This document shows positions 24,401 through 33,128 of a DNA stretch of 64,000 nucleotides, piece after piece (within the stretch, counting starts at the first letter, position 1; every line of letters starts with the position of its first letter). The notes under the pieces are model-generated. The model saw only the letters and a program-made list of their open reading frames with translations. It ran no database searches and had not been told where the DNA came from. The stretch is taken from NCBI GenBank assembly GCA_044228245.1, contig JBGAVG010000005.1, positions 62,001-126,000 of the forward strand. Reading direction: 5' to 3'. A program made the translations under genes and the position numbers. The stretch is from Methylotenera_A sp044228245 (GTDB lineage Bacteria > Pseudomonadota > Gammaproteobacteria > Burkholderiales > Methylophilaceae).

Positions 24401-24428
24401 AACGGCGCTCGCAATAGCGCCGTTTTTT
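24401..24428 (+). terminator. Terminator after ihfB
   Basis: A 9-bp perfect stem AACGGCGCT / AGCGCCGTT with loop CGCAAT is followed by a T-run, 28 bp after the ihfB stop. Confidence 0.9.
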
Positions 24429-24518
24429 TATGCCTTCGATGATGCTGCCTTAATAGAATGATTAGCCAGTACGCTCCAGCTTAGGTAAAATGACGCTATC
24501 TAATCCTATTTAAAACAA

Positions 24519-25721
24519 ATGACTGTTGAATTCGAATATTGGTGGTTGCTTGTTCTGCCGCTGTTTTTCACACTGGGCTGGATAGCCGCGCGGGTCGATA
24601 TTAAACAGCTGCTGTCTGAATCCACCACCCTGCCGGCGGCCTACTTCAAGGGCTTGAACTTTCTGATCAGCGATCAGCACGATAAAGCGGTAGAAGCTTT
24701 TTCTGAAGCCGTGCAGGCCAATACCGACTCCCTTGAGTTACATTTTGCGCTTGGCAGCCTGTTCAGGCGCACCGGCGAGACGGACCGCGCGATTAACATG
24801 CACCTGAATCTGCTGGAAAAAAAAGAACTCACCCCCAACCAAAAAAGCGCAGTAAAAGCAGAGCTGGCACAGGATTATCTAAAAGCCGGCTTGTTCGACC
24901 GCGCCGAGGAGCTGTTTAAAGGCTTGGATGACACACGTTACCGCCAACCCGCCCTGCGCGCTTTGCTGGAGATTTACGTGCGCGAACGCGAATGGATACA
25001 GGCCATTGATACCGCGACCGAACTGGAGCGCTTGTCTGGCGTGCCATTCAGGCGGGAGATCGCGCAATATTATTGCGAACTGGCCATGAATGAAATTATC
25101 GCGCAAAACCACGATGCTGCACGCAAGCAATTAGCCTTCGCCCTGGATGCGAACAAAAACTGCGTGCGCGCCAATGTATTATTGGGCGACCTGGAAACGA
25201 CAGAAGGTGCACACCAGGCGGCTATTACGCATTGGAAGCGTATCGAGTTTCAGCAGCCCGAATACCTAGGGCTAGTCGCAGGTAAAATGCTCAAAAGTTA
25301 CCGTGCGATGGATAACCTGAACGAGGGCATGGCGCAGCTCAACACTTATCTGGAAACCTACAAACTGCCTTCGCTCATGTCTGTGCTGTATGAGGCGACA
25401 TTGGCTGAGGAAGGCGCAGAAAAAGCCGCCAGACTCGCCAGAAACGAGCTGATACGCCAACCCAGCCTGACGACACTCGATCAGCTTTTGCAGGCACGCG
25501 CAATGGCAGATGACGTCAATAACCAGGACATTCAGCTCATGCAGCAAACCGTGCGCAATGCCATGGGCAACCGCGCCGCTTATCACTGCAATCAATGCGG
25601 CTTCCGTGCCAAGCAATACCACTGGCAATGCCCAGCCTGCAATGCTTGGGAATCTTTGCCTGCCGAGCCTTCTGAGGCGGTTAGCCGTGAAATGACTATT
25701 AAGAAAAATAATGCAAAATAA
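24519..25721 (+). CDS. lapB: Lipopolysaccharide assembly protein LapB
   Basis: 400 residues. One N-terminal membrane anchor (WWLLVLPLFFTLGWIAARVD) precedes about nine TPR units. A C-terminal rubredoxin-type knuckle (YHCNQCGFRAKQYHWQCPAC) is the signature of LapB/YciM. In E. coli LapB works with FtsH to control LpxC and so LPS synthesis. It lies between ihfB and pyrF as in enterobacteria, and overlaps the pyrF start by 11 bp. Confidence 0.95.
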   Translation: MTVEFEYWWLLVLPLFFTLGWIAARVDIKQLLSESTTLPAAYFKGLNFLISDQHDKAVEAFSEAVQANTDSLELHFALGSLFRRTGETDRAINMHLNLLEKKELTPNQKSAVKAELAQDYLKAGLFDRAEELFKGLDDTRYRQPALRALLEIYVREREWIQAIDTATELERLSGVPFRREIAQYYCELAMNEIIAQNHDAARKQLAFALDANKNCVRANVLLGDLETTEGAHQAAITHWKRIEFQQPEYLGLVAGKMLKSYRAMDNLNEGMAQLNTYLETYKLPSLMSVLYEATLAEEGAEKAARLARNELIRQPSLTTLDQLLQARAMADDVNNQDIQLMQQTVRNAMGNRAAYHCNQCGFRAKQYHWQCPACNAWESLPAEPSEAVSREMTIKKNNAK

Positions 25722-26412
25722 TGACAGTAAAGTAATTGTCGCACTGGATTATGCCGATGCCGCCAGCGCACTTAAGCTGGTGAATCAACTGGACCCGGCG
25801 CTGTGCAAACTTAAGGTAGGCAAAGAACTGTTTACCGCAGCCGGGCCGCAGCTGGTTGAAAAATTAATTTCCAAGGACTTTAAGGTTTTCTTAGACCTTA
25901 AGTTTCATGACATTCCTAACACCGTTGCCAAAGCCTGCGAAGCTGCCAGCAATCTGGGCGTATGGATGCTCAACGTGCATGCCAGCGGCGGCAGCGCCAT
26001 GATGCAGGCCGCGCTTGAGGGCGTGAATAAAAGCAGCCGGAAACCCTATTTAATCGCAGTCACGGTGCTTACCAGCATGAATCAGGCCAGTTTGAGCGAA
26101 ATTGGCATCGAAACCAGCATTGAAAACCATGTGCTGAAGCTCGCCAGATTAACACATCAAGCAGGTCTGCATGGCGTGGTATGTTCTGCGCTTGAGGCGC
26201 AATTATTAAAACAGCATCTGCCTGATAACTTTATGCTGGTCACACCTGGCATACGCCCCCTTCATGTCAACCAGGACGACCAATCGCGCGTTGTCACGCC
26301 CAGCCAGGCCTTGCACTTGGGTGTTAGCTATTTAGTGATAGGCCGGCCGATTACACAAGCGGCAGATCCGCTTAAAGCACTGGAAGCAATTAATGCTGAA
26401 TGTTTGCTATAA
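25711..26412 (+). CDS. pyrF: Orotidine 5'-phosphate decarboxylase
   Basis: 233 residues, last step of UMP synthesis. The motifs IVALDYADAASAL and CKLKVGKELF and the catalytic DLKFHDIPNTVAKA are those of the short (class I) enzyme, with phosphate-binding VTPGIRP and GRPITQAADP at the end. Its ATG lies within lapB. Confidence 0.97.
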   Translation: MQNNDSKVIVALDYADAASALKLVNQLDPALCKLKVGKELFTAAGPQLVEKLISKDFKVFLDLKFHDIPNTVAKACEAASNLGVWMLNVHASGGSAMMQAALEGVNKSSRKPYLIAVTVLTSMNQASLSEIGIETSIENHVLKLARLTHQAGLHGVVCSALEAQLLKQHLPDNFMLVTPGIRPLHVNQDDQSRVVTPSQALHLGVSYLVIGRPITQAADPLKALEAINAECLL

Positions 26413-26585
26413 GCGGAGTAATTTGGCAATGTAAGCTTGGCGTAAGGTTGAGTGTGGCACGATGTCGTTGTACGTGGTGGCAGTTTGTAATGTGCAGATT
26501 ATTTAAGTTATGATTACAACCGCATGTTTTTATTAAAAAAAGAAATTCTTTTAACTTACCAGTTTTATAACACGGAGAATCAAAA

Positions 26586-27341
26586 ATGAAAAAATTGTTA
26601 TTAGCATTGTTAGCTTCTATGGCATTCAGTTTCAGTGCCTTTGCGGCTGTTAACTTAAATACAGCTACGCAAGAAGAGCTGGAAAGCTTAGAAGGCATTG
26701 GCCCAGTGAAAGCGCAAGCTATTATTGATTACCGCAAAAAACATGGTGGTTTTAAATCTGTGGATGAACTTGAAAAAGTGGATGGTGTTGGCCCAGTCAC
26801 ATTACAAAATGTGCGTAAAGATGTTGCGGTAAGCGGCAAAACAACCATCGCGACACCTGCAGCCGACAAACCGGCCAAAGAAACTAAGACCAAATCTGTT
26901 GGCACCGAGAAAGCGGCTGCTAGCGGCAAAACGGCTGACAGTAAAGAAGTTAAAGAATCTAAAACCAAAACAGTTGGTACCGAAAAAGCAGCTGCCAGTG
27001 GAAAAACTGCTGATAGCAAAGAAGTAAAGGAAGAAAAATCTACTAAAGAATCTAAAGACAAAAAAGATTCTAAATCTGACAAAGCAAAAGAAGCAAAAGA
27101 AACGAAATCTACTAAAGCTGACAAGCCAGCTAAGGAAATGAAAGCAGAAGACACCGCTAAAGCGGACAAGAAAGCTGAAGCTGACAAAAAAGCTGAAGCT
27201 GACAAAAAAGCCGCAGACAAAAAGGCTGCTGCTGACGAGAAAAAAGCTGCCAAGAAAGCTGCAGCCGAAGAAAAGAAAGCTGCTAAAAAAGCTGCTGCCG
27301 ACAAAAAGGCCGCAGAAGCAAAAGAAAAAGCTAAGCAATAA
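26586..27341 (+). CDS. Secreted ComEA-like HhH protein with histone H1-like tail
   Basis: 251 residues in three parts. Residues 1-20 are a signal peptide (MKKLLLALLASMAFSFSAFA). Residues 21-80 hold paired helix-hairpin-helix motifs (NLNTATQEELESLEGIGPVK, then LEKVDGVGPVTLQNVRKDV), as in ComEA, the periplasmic DNA receptor of transformation. The rest is a Lys/Ala/Glu-rich tail. The tail begins with two 25-residue near-identical repeats and ends in KKAAADKKAAE runs like histone H1 or AlgP. Ordinary ComEA homologues stop after the HhH domain. Preceded by an AT-rich gap of 173 bp and followed by a strong terminator. Confidence 0.85.
   Translation: MKKLLLALLASMAFSFSAFAAVNLNTATQEELESLEGIGPVKAQAIIDYRKKHGGFKSVDELEKVDGVGPVTLQNVRKDVAVSGKTTIATPAADKPAKETKTKSVGTEKAAASGKTADSKEVKESKTKTVGTEKAAASGKTADSKEVKEEKSTKESKDKKDSKSDKAKEAKETKSTKADKPAKEMKAEDTAKADKKAEADKKAEADKKAADKKAAADEKKAAKKAAAEEKKAAKKAAADKKAAEAKEKAKQ
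26886..27035 (+). repeat. Two 75-bp direct repeats in the ComEA-like gene
   Basis: Units 26886-26960 and 26961-27035 both encode KTK(S/T)VGTEKAAASGKTADSK followed by EVKE. Synonymous differences between them show the duplication is not recent or is under protein-level selection. Confidence 0.9.
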
Positions 27342-27374
27342 TTTTAAACAGAAAATTAAGGTACTAGCACCAAT

Positions 27375-27400
27375 AAAAAAGCCCCTTTCGGGGCTTTTTT
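27375..27400. terminator. Bidirectional terminator
   Basis: AAAAAAGCCCC-tttc-GGGGCTTTTTT, a symmetrical hairpin with A- and T-tracts, between the convergent ComEA-like and glycine-zipper genes. Confidence 0.92.
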
Positions 27401-27415
27401 ATTGTTAGCATCTAC

Positions 27416-27895
27416 CTACCAATCATGATGCTCATGATGATGTTTATCATGCCCATAAGCATGGCCTTTGCCATGCTTGTGTTTATGCTTATAGTGCCGT
27501 TTATGATGATGATGCGAGGTCTTTTCCGGTTCGGCAATCACTTTACCTACCACCGCGCCACCAGCCCCGCCAATGCCAGCGCCAACCACCGCACCCGTGC
27601 CGCTGCCGCTGACTTTACGCCCAACCACTGCGCCTGTGGCGCCGCCAGCCGCGCCGCCAATCACTGCACCAGCCTGGCCTTCGCCTTTAGTGGTAACAGC
27701 ACCACCCACGCCACCGCCTACGGCACCGCCAATCACTTCACCAGTTCTACCCCCAACCACACCCCCTAGTGCAGTGCCCGCAGCGGCGCCTAAACCACCG
27801 CCCACAGCCGTTTTAGCATTGCTATTCTCTGCAAATGCGTTGCTGCTGGCCAATACGCCAGCGATAAGAACTGCATGAATTGTTTTAATATTCAA
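27416..27895 (-). CDS. Glycine-zipper protein with histidine-rich C-terminus
   Basis: 159 residues. A signal peptide (AVLIAGVLASSNAFA) is followed by a long glycine-zipper region (about 30-118: repeats such as GGGLGAAAGTALGGVVGG). The final 30 residues are packed with His and Lys (HHHHKRHYKHKHKHGKGHAY, then HHHEHHDW). Glycine zippers insert in or span membranes; the His tail could bind nickel, zinc or copper, or be a low-complexity oddity. No partner gene suggests which. Convergent with the ComEA-like gene. Confidence 0.8.
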   Translation of the reverse strand: MNIKTIHAVLIAGVLASSNAFAENSNAKTAVGGGLGAAAGTALGGVVGGRTGEVIGGAVGGGVGGAVTTKGEGQAGAVIGGAAGGATGAVVGRKVSGSGTGAVVGAGIGGAGGAVVGKVIAEPEKTSHHHHKRHYKHKHKHGKGHAYGHDKHHHEHHDW

Positions 27896-27932
27896 TTGTT
27901 AACTCCTTTAAAACCTTAGAAAAAAATAATTA

Positions 27933-29999
27933 TTATTTAACGCGCATGCCAGCTTGTGCGCCGACATCTGGTGAGAGTATAAAAGGGCCGCCAAGTTCAT
28001 TACTTGCTGCCAATACCATACCTTCACTCATGCCGAATTTCATTTTACGCGGTGCCAGATTGGCCACCATCACGGTTAATCGGCCAACTAAAGTAGCTGG
28101 GTCGTAGGCTGATTTAATACCTGCAAACACCTGACGCGGCTTGTCTTCGCCAATATCCAGCATGAGCTTTAATAACTTTTCAGCGCCTTCCACATGTTCG
28201 GCGCTGACGATTTTGGCAATGCGTAAATCTACCTTGGTAAAATCATCAATGCTGATGTACTCGGCTTCTGCCGCATCCGCTTTCACTTCGTTCTGCTGAT
28301 GCACCGCATGGCGCTGTTCAGAGTGTGCTTGTGGTGTTGCTGTGGTTTGCAAGTTTTCTTTGTTAGCTTCTGTCATGGCTTCAATCAGTTTAGGATCAAT
28401 ACGAGTAATTAAGTGTTGATAAGAATTTATAATGTGACCTTCAACCATTAGTTGCTCAGAGTCGCTCCATTTAAATGGTGGTACATTCAAAAACTGTTCT
28501 ACCTGTCCTACCAATTTTGGCAATACGGGCTTCAAATATATGCTCAAAATACGGAACATTTGTAGCGCTTCGGAACAAATATCATGCAGTTTTTGATCCA
28601 TACCTTCAGCAGGATTTTTTGCAACGTCCCAAGGTGCGGCATTAGCGATATATTGATTAACCTCATCAGCCAATGCCATGATTTCACGTAAGGCATTATT
28701 ATATTGTCGGCAATCAAACATAACCTTAATTGGGTGTCCATTGGTTTGAAGTTTTTGTAAAATTTTGCTAGTTGGATTAACGCTAACTTCCCCATTAAAT
28801 TTCTTAGTTATAAACCCTGCAGTACGGCTAGCAATATTGATGTACTTACCCACCAAATCACTGTTCACCCGCGCCACAAAGTCTTCCAGGTTCAGGTCGA
28901 TGTCTTCCATCGTGCTATTGAGCTTGGCCGCGTAGTAATAGCGCAAGTATTCCGGGTTTTTAATATGGTCTAAATAGCTGCGCGCAGTAATAAACGTGCC
29001 GCGCGATTTGCTCATTTTTTCACCATTGACGGTTAAAAAACCATGTGCGAAGATTTGCGTAGGTTTGCGGTGGCCGCTATACTCAAGCGTCGCTGGCCAG
29101 AATAATGCATGGAAGTATAAGATGTCTTTGCCGATGAAATGGTAAAGCTCTGTTTTGCTGTCTTTTGCCCAATATTCATCAAAGTTCAAGTTCTGCTTTT
29201 CACAAAGATTTTTAAAGCTCGCCATGTAACCGATTGGCGCATCCAGCCACACATAGAAATACTTGCCAGGCGCATCAGGGATTTCAAAACCGAAGTAAGG
29301 CGCATCGCGCGAAATGTCCCAGTCATTGAGGCCGTTTTCGAACCACTCTCCCATTTTGTTGGCAGCTTCGCCTTGCAATGTGCCAGAACGTGTCCAGTCT
29401 TTCAGAAACGCTTCACATTCTGAGAGTTTGAAAAAGTAATGCTCCGTCTCCTTGCGCACAGGTGCCGCACCGGAAACAGCCGAATAAGCATTAATCAGTT
29501 CGGTCGGGTTATACGTCGCGCCGCACACCTCACACGAATCACCATATTGGTCTTTGGCGTGGCATTTCGGGCATTCGCCTTTGATAAAGCGGTCTGGCAA
29601 GAACATGTTTTTAACGGGGTCGTAAAACTGTTCGATGGTTTTAGTCGCAATTTTGCCGTTGGCTTTAAGCTTTTTATAAATTTCGCTGGATAAGACACGA
29701 TTCTCTTCAGAATTCGTAGAGTAATAGTTATCAAACTCCACCAGAAACTCTTTGAAATCTGCGCTATGCTCTTTATGCACCGCGTCAATCAAGGCCTCCG
29801 GCGTAATGCCCTCTTTCTCGGCGCGCAGCATAATCGGCGTGCCATGCGTGTCATCCGCACACACGTAATGCACGGTATGCCCCTGCATTTTTTGAAAACG
29901 CACCCAAATGTCGGTTTGAATATATTCCACCAGATGCCCGAGATGAATGCTGCCATTGGCATAGGGTAAAGCTGAGGTAACGAGAATCTTGCGCGCCAT
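27933..29999 (-). CDS. metG: Methionyl-tRNA synthetase
   Basis: 688 residues with the HIGH motif in ANGSIHLGHL, a zinc knuckle (CPKCHAKDQYGDSCEVCG), the KMSKSRG motif near residue 330, and a C-terminal EMAPII-like tRNA-binding domain (FTKVDLRIAKIVSAEHVEG). This is the full-length dimeric form. It is divergent from apbC, with 111 bp between, as in many proteobacteria. Confidence 0.98.
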   Translation of the reverse strand: MARKILVTSALPYANGSIHLGHLVEYIQTDIWVRFQKMQGHTVHYVCADDTHGTPIMLRAEKEGITPEALIDAVHKEHSADFKEFLVEFDNYYSTNSEENRVLSSEIYKKLKANGKIATKTIEQFYDPVKNMFLPDRFIKGECPKCHAKDQYGDSCEVCGATYNPTELINAYSAVSGAAPVRKETEHYFFKLSECEAFLKDWTRSGTLQGEAANKMGEWFENGLNDWDISRDAPYFGFEIPDAPGKYFYVWLDAPIGYMASFKNLCEKQNLNFDEYWAKDSKTELYHFIGKDILYFHALFWPATLEYSGHRKPTQIFAHGFLTVNGEKMSKSRGTFITARSYLDHIKNPEYLRYYYAAKLNSTMEDIDLNLEDFVARVNSDLVGKYINIASRTAGFITKKFNGEVSVNPTSKILQKLQTNGHPIKVMFDCRQYNNALREIMALADEVNQYIANAAPWDVAKNPAEGMDQKLHDICSEALQMFRILSIYLKPVLPKLVGQVEQFLNVPPFKWSDSEQLMVEGHIINSYQHLITRIDPKLIEAMTEANKENLQTTATPQAHSEQRHAVHQQNEVKADAAEAEYISIDDFTKVDLRIAKIVSAEHVEGAEKLLKLMLDIGEDKPRQVFAGIKSAYDPATLVGRLTVMVANLAPRKMKFGMSEGMVLAASNELGGPFILSPDVGAQAGMRVK

Positions 30000-30110
30000 A
30001 AAATGCTTTGTTCATTAATTAAAGCGCTATTTTAGCAAATTAAGCAATGTTTCGCTTTAAGCATTGGCATCAGCTAAAATAGCGGTTTTCAAATCAAGCA
30101 TGCAAACATT

Positions 30111-31199
30111 ATGGCAATCACAGAAACCAACATCCAAAACGCGCTAAGAGAACTGGTTGACCCCAATACCGGGCGCGATTTTGTTACCGGCAAATCCGCC
30201 AAAAATATCCAGATTAGCGGCAACAATGTGAGTGTAGATATTGTGCTGGGCTACCCCGCCAAAAGCGTAATGAGCGATGTGCAGGCTTTGGTGACAAATC
30301 ATCTTAAACAACTGGCCGATGTGAGCAATGTAACAGTGAATATAGGCAGCCGCATCGCGGCGCACAAGGCGCAGCAAGGCGTGACTTTGCTGCCGAATGT
30401 GAAGAACATCATCGCCGTGGCTTCGGGTAAGGGTGGCGTGGGAAAATCGACTACCTCAGTCAATCTGGCTTTGGCATTGGCCGCCGAGGGCGCAACAGTG
30501 GGCCTGTTGGATGCGGATATTTACGGCCCCAGCCAGCCGCAGATGCTAGGCATTAGCGGTCGCCCCGAAAGCGCTGACGGCAAAAGCATGGAACCCATGG
30601 TTTCACATGGCGTACAAGCCATGTCGATAGGATTTCTGGTAGATGTTGATACGCCCATGGTATGGCGCGGCCCAATGGTGACGGGCGCATTAGAGCAATT
30701 ATTGCGTGATACCAAATGGCGAGATTTGGATTACTTAGTCATCGATTTACCGCCCGGCACAGGCGATATCCAACTCACGTTGGCGCAAAAAATCCCTGTC
30801 ACAGGCGCAATTATCGTCACCACGCCTCAGGATATTGCACTGCTGGATGCACGCAAGGGATTGAAAATGTTCGAAAAAGTCGGCATCCCGATTTTAGGCA
30901 TCGTCGAAAACATGAGCACGCATATTTGCAGCAAGTGCGGGCATGAAGAACACATATTCGGCGCAGGCGGCGGCGAAGCGATGTGTAAAGATTACAATGT
31001 CGATTTGCTCGGCAGTTTGCCGCTGGACATCAGCATCCGCGAACAAACGGATGGCGGCAAACCCACTGTGATTGCTGCACCTGACTCAAAAATAGCCGGC
31101 ATTTACAAAGAAATCGCGCGTAAAGCTGCCATTAAAATCGCCAATGCCAGCCTGGATCACAGCGCCAAATTTCCGAATATTGTGATTCAGAATACTTAG
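30111..31199 (+). CDS. apbC: Iron-sulfur cluster carrier ATPase, Mrp/NBP35 family
   Basis: 362 residues. An N-terminal DUF59/MIP18 domain precedes the deviant P-loop (VASGKGGVGKSTTSVN) and the CSKCG motif that bridges an Fe-S cluster between two subunits. It carries and delivers Fe-S clusters in the cytosol. Divergent from metG. It ends at a very strong hairpin that is shared with the convergent pgl. Confidence 0.95.
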   Translation: MAITETNIQNALRELVDPNTGRDFVTGKSAKNIQISGNNVSVDIVLGYPAKSVMSDVQALVTNHLKQLADVSNVTVNIGSRIAAHKAQQGVTLLPNVKNIIAVASGKGGVGKSTTSVNLALALAAEGATVGLLDADIYGPSQPQMLGISGRPESADGKSMEPMVSHGVQAMSIGFLVDVDTPMVWRGPMVTGALEQLLRDTKWRDLDYLVIDLPPGTGDIQLTLAQKIPVTGAIIVTTPQDIALLDARKGLKMFEKVGIPILGIVENMSTHICSKCGHEEHIFGAGGGEAMCKDYNVDLLGSLPLDISIREQTDGGKPTVIAAPDSKIAGIYKEIARKAAIKIANASLDHSAKFPNIVIQNT

Positions 31200-31214
31200 C
31201 GAAAATTCATTATT

Positions 31215-31267
31215 AAAACACCTGCCCTGAAAGACGCATCCAGCTTGCCTTTCAGGGCAGGTGTTTT
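31215..31267. terminator. 19-bp perfect hairpin between apbC and pgl
   Basis: AAAACACCTGCCCTGAAAG (31215-31233) pairs without mismatch with 31249-31267 around a 15-nt loop. The A-tract and T-tract at the ends make it usable as a terminator in both directions. Confidence 0.85.
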
Positions 31268-31291
31268 ATGCAATGAAGCGCGCGCTTAACA

Positions 31292-31975
31292 CTATTTTAG
31301 ATCAACACCATAGCAATAAACATCTACGCCATTTTCGGGCGCAATTAAAGTCGCAGGAATAGCCACTCCGTTGCGCCAGTTATCAACAGCTTCCTGCTTG
31401 CCCTTACCTGTCACCAAAAATAATGCCTGATGACTATGATTCAGGCGGTTCTGGCTGATGGTAATACGGTCTGCCGGCGCTTTGGGCGCGTTGAATACAG
31501 GCACGGCATCGGCGCTGTTATCTACCACCTGATTCGGGAACAGGCTGGCCGTGTGGCCATCTTCCCCCAGGCCCAGAATTACCAGATCAAATGCGCGCAC
31601 ACCTTTGAGCGTTTCTGCATATGCCTTGGCACCTTCAATATTGCCTAATTCAGCGGGAATATCGTGAATCTGATCTTGCGGAATCGCCACATGATTCAAC
31701 CAGGCATCACGCGCCATTTTGCTGTTGCGATCAACATGATCGACAGACAGGCAGCGGTCGTCGTTATGATAGACATGCCACTTAGCCCAATCTGCCTGCT
31801 GTTTGCTTAATAGCTGGTATACGCTTTTGGGGGTGCTGCCCCCAGCCAATACGATAAGAAAGCTGCCATGCTTGGCGATAGCCTCATCTGCGGCTTGCAG
31901 GATACGCTTAACTGCAGCCTGGTTAATATCCTCTTGCGAGTCAAAAGTATGCCAACGGGTGTTACTGAGTATCAT
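31292..31975 (-). CDS. pgl: 6-phosphogluconolactonase
   Basis: 227 residues of the DevB/SOL type, with VLAGGSTPKSVYQLL, the HVYHNDDRCLSVDH segment and the LGLGEDGHTASLFP motif. It hydrolyses the product of Zwf. It is divergent from gnd-zwf, so the three enzymes of the oxidative branch sit together. In methylotrophs with the RuMP cycle this branch oxidises formaldehyde to CO2. Confidence 0.95.
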   Translation of the reverse strand: MILSNTRWHTFDSQEDINQAAVKRILQAADEAIAKHGSFLIVLAGGSTPKSVYQLLSKQQADWAKWHVYHNDDRCLSVDHVDRNSKMARDAWLNHVAIPQDQIHDIPAELGNIEGAKAYAETLKGVRAFDLVILGLGEDGHTASLFPNQVVDNSADAVPVFNAPKAPADRITISQNRLNHSHQALFLVTGKGKQEAVDNWRNGVAIPATLIAPENGVDVYCYGVDLK

Positions 31976-32017
31976 TAAAAAAACCTAACTAAAACTTAAA
32001 AAAATAAAAAGCAGCCT

Positions 32018-32045
32018 TTGGAAGCCAAGCTGCATTTGCTATAAT
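32018..32045 (+). promoter_or_regulatory. Promoter of gnd
   Basis: TTGGAA at 32018 and a consensus TATAAT at 32040 are 16 bp apart. Transcription would start near 32052, giving a leader of about 110 nt. Confidence 0.6.
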
Positions 32046-32061
32046 TATACCAACTCAAAAA

Positions 32062-32082
32062 GATAATTCGCTAAGAATTATC
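32062..32082. promoter_or_regulatory. Perfect palindrome, candidate repressor operator
   Basis: GATAATTC-gctaa-GAATTATC has 8-bp arms without mismatch and lies about 10 bp downstream of the predicted gnd start point, in the gap shared with pgl. No regulator gene is nearby to name it. Confidence 0.5.
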
Positions 32083-32161
32083 GATAATTGATCGCTTGAG
32101 TGCATCACATCCAAAAGATGGATGTTTCTTGATAATCCTCTACAAAAGGTAAAAATACGCA

Positions 32162-33073
32162 ATGAAATTAGCAATGATTGGTTTGGGAAAAATGGGTGGC
32201 AATATGGCGACCCGCTTACTACGCAATAACATTCAAGTGGTTGGCTTCGATCACCACACTGACACAGTAAAAAAACTAGAAAAAGAGGCTGGGCTCATTC
32301 CAGCCAGTTCCGTACAAGACGCAGTTAATAAATTAGAAGGTCAAAAAATTGTCTGGCTGATGTTGCCAGCCGGCGAGATTACCGAGCAGCAAATCGCAGA
32401 TTTGATCCCCATGCTGAACAAGGGTGACATCATCATTGATGGTGGCAATAGCAACTATAAACACAGCCAGCGCCGGGGCAAACTGCTGGCAGAACATGGC
32501 ATCGGCTTCATGGACTGCGGCACCTCCGGTGGTGTCTGGGGGCTGGAGAACGGTTACTGTTTGATGGTGGGTGCGACAAAAGAAGTCGCCACTGTGATGG
32601 AACCTATTCTAAAAGCCTTGGCACCTGCTGCGGACCGTGGCTGGGCACATGTCGGACCGATTGGGGCCGGCCACTTCACCAAAATGATTCACAACGGTAT
32701 CGAATACGGAATGATGCAAGCGATGGCTGAAGGTTTGGATTTGATTAAAGGTAAAGAAGAATTCAATCTTGACCTCGCAGAAATTACCGAGTTGTGGCGC
32801 CATGGTTCAGTGGTGCGTAGCTGGTTGCTTGACTTGACTGCGAATGCACTCAAAGGCGACCAGGAGCTTTCCACAGTAGCCCCTTATGTGGCTGACTCTG
32901 GCGAAGGCCGTTGGACGGTGATGGAATCCGTTGAACAAGGTGTGGCTGCACCTGTACTCACATTGGCATTGCAAGCCCGATTCAGAAGCCAAGATGCAAC
33001 CGGCTATAGCTATAAATTACTTTCCATGATGCGCAACGGCTTCGGCGGTCATCATGTTAAATCAACATCTTAA
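32162..33073 (+). CDS. gnd: 6-phosphogluconate dehydrogenase, decarboxylating (short form)
   Basis: 303 residues, the compact family often linked with NAD rather than the roughly 470-residue enteric type. It has the Rossmann GLGKMGGNMATRLL, the DGGNSNYKHSQRRG segment and the CGTSGGVWGLENGYCLMVGG-like motif. The catalytic HNGIEYGMMQAMAEG motif follows. It makes ribulose 5-phosphate, CO2 and reduced cofactor. zwf follows after a 55-bp gap holding a hairpin. Confidence 0.94.
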   Translation: MKLAMIGLGKMGGNMATRLLRNNIQVVGFDHHTDTVKKLEKEAGLIPASSVQDAVNKLEGQKIVWLMLPAGEITEQQIADLIPMLNKGDIIIDGGNSNYKHSQRRGKLLAEHGIGFMDCGTSGGVWGLENGYCLMVGATKEVATVMEPILKALAPAADRGWAHVGPIGAGHFTKMIHNGIEYGMMQAMAEGLDLIKGKEEFNLDLAEITELWRHGSVVRSWLLDLTANALKGDQELSTVAPYVADSGEGRWTVMESVEQGVAAPVLTLALQARFRSQDATGYSYKLLSMMRNGFGGHHVKSTS

Positions 33074-33083
33074 CTGTAATCCA

Positions 33084-33107
33084 GGCTGGGGGGGGCACTC
33101 CCCAGCC
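33084..33107 (+). other. Hairpin between gnd and zwf
   Basis: GGCTGGGG at 33084 pairs with CCCCAGCC at 33100 (8 bp, 8-nt loop). There is no U-run after it, so it looks more like an mRNA-stability or processing element than a terminator. Confidence 0.5.
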
Positions 33108-33128
33108 ACTTTAGCGAGGTAATGCATC

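Noticed and set aside
24048..24480. Possible frameshift in rpsA hiding a sixth S1 domain downstream
   Set aside because: The bases after the stop are a short gap and ihfB; no S1-like sequence is found in any frame, and the C-terminus ends in an orderly way.
26729..27338. Two long open frames on the minus strand opposite the ComEA-like gene (191 and 178 aa)
   Set aside because: They are made of Ala/Ser/Phe runs mirroring the Lys/Ala-rich repeats of the real gene, with no start context or family features.
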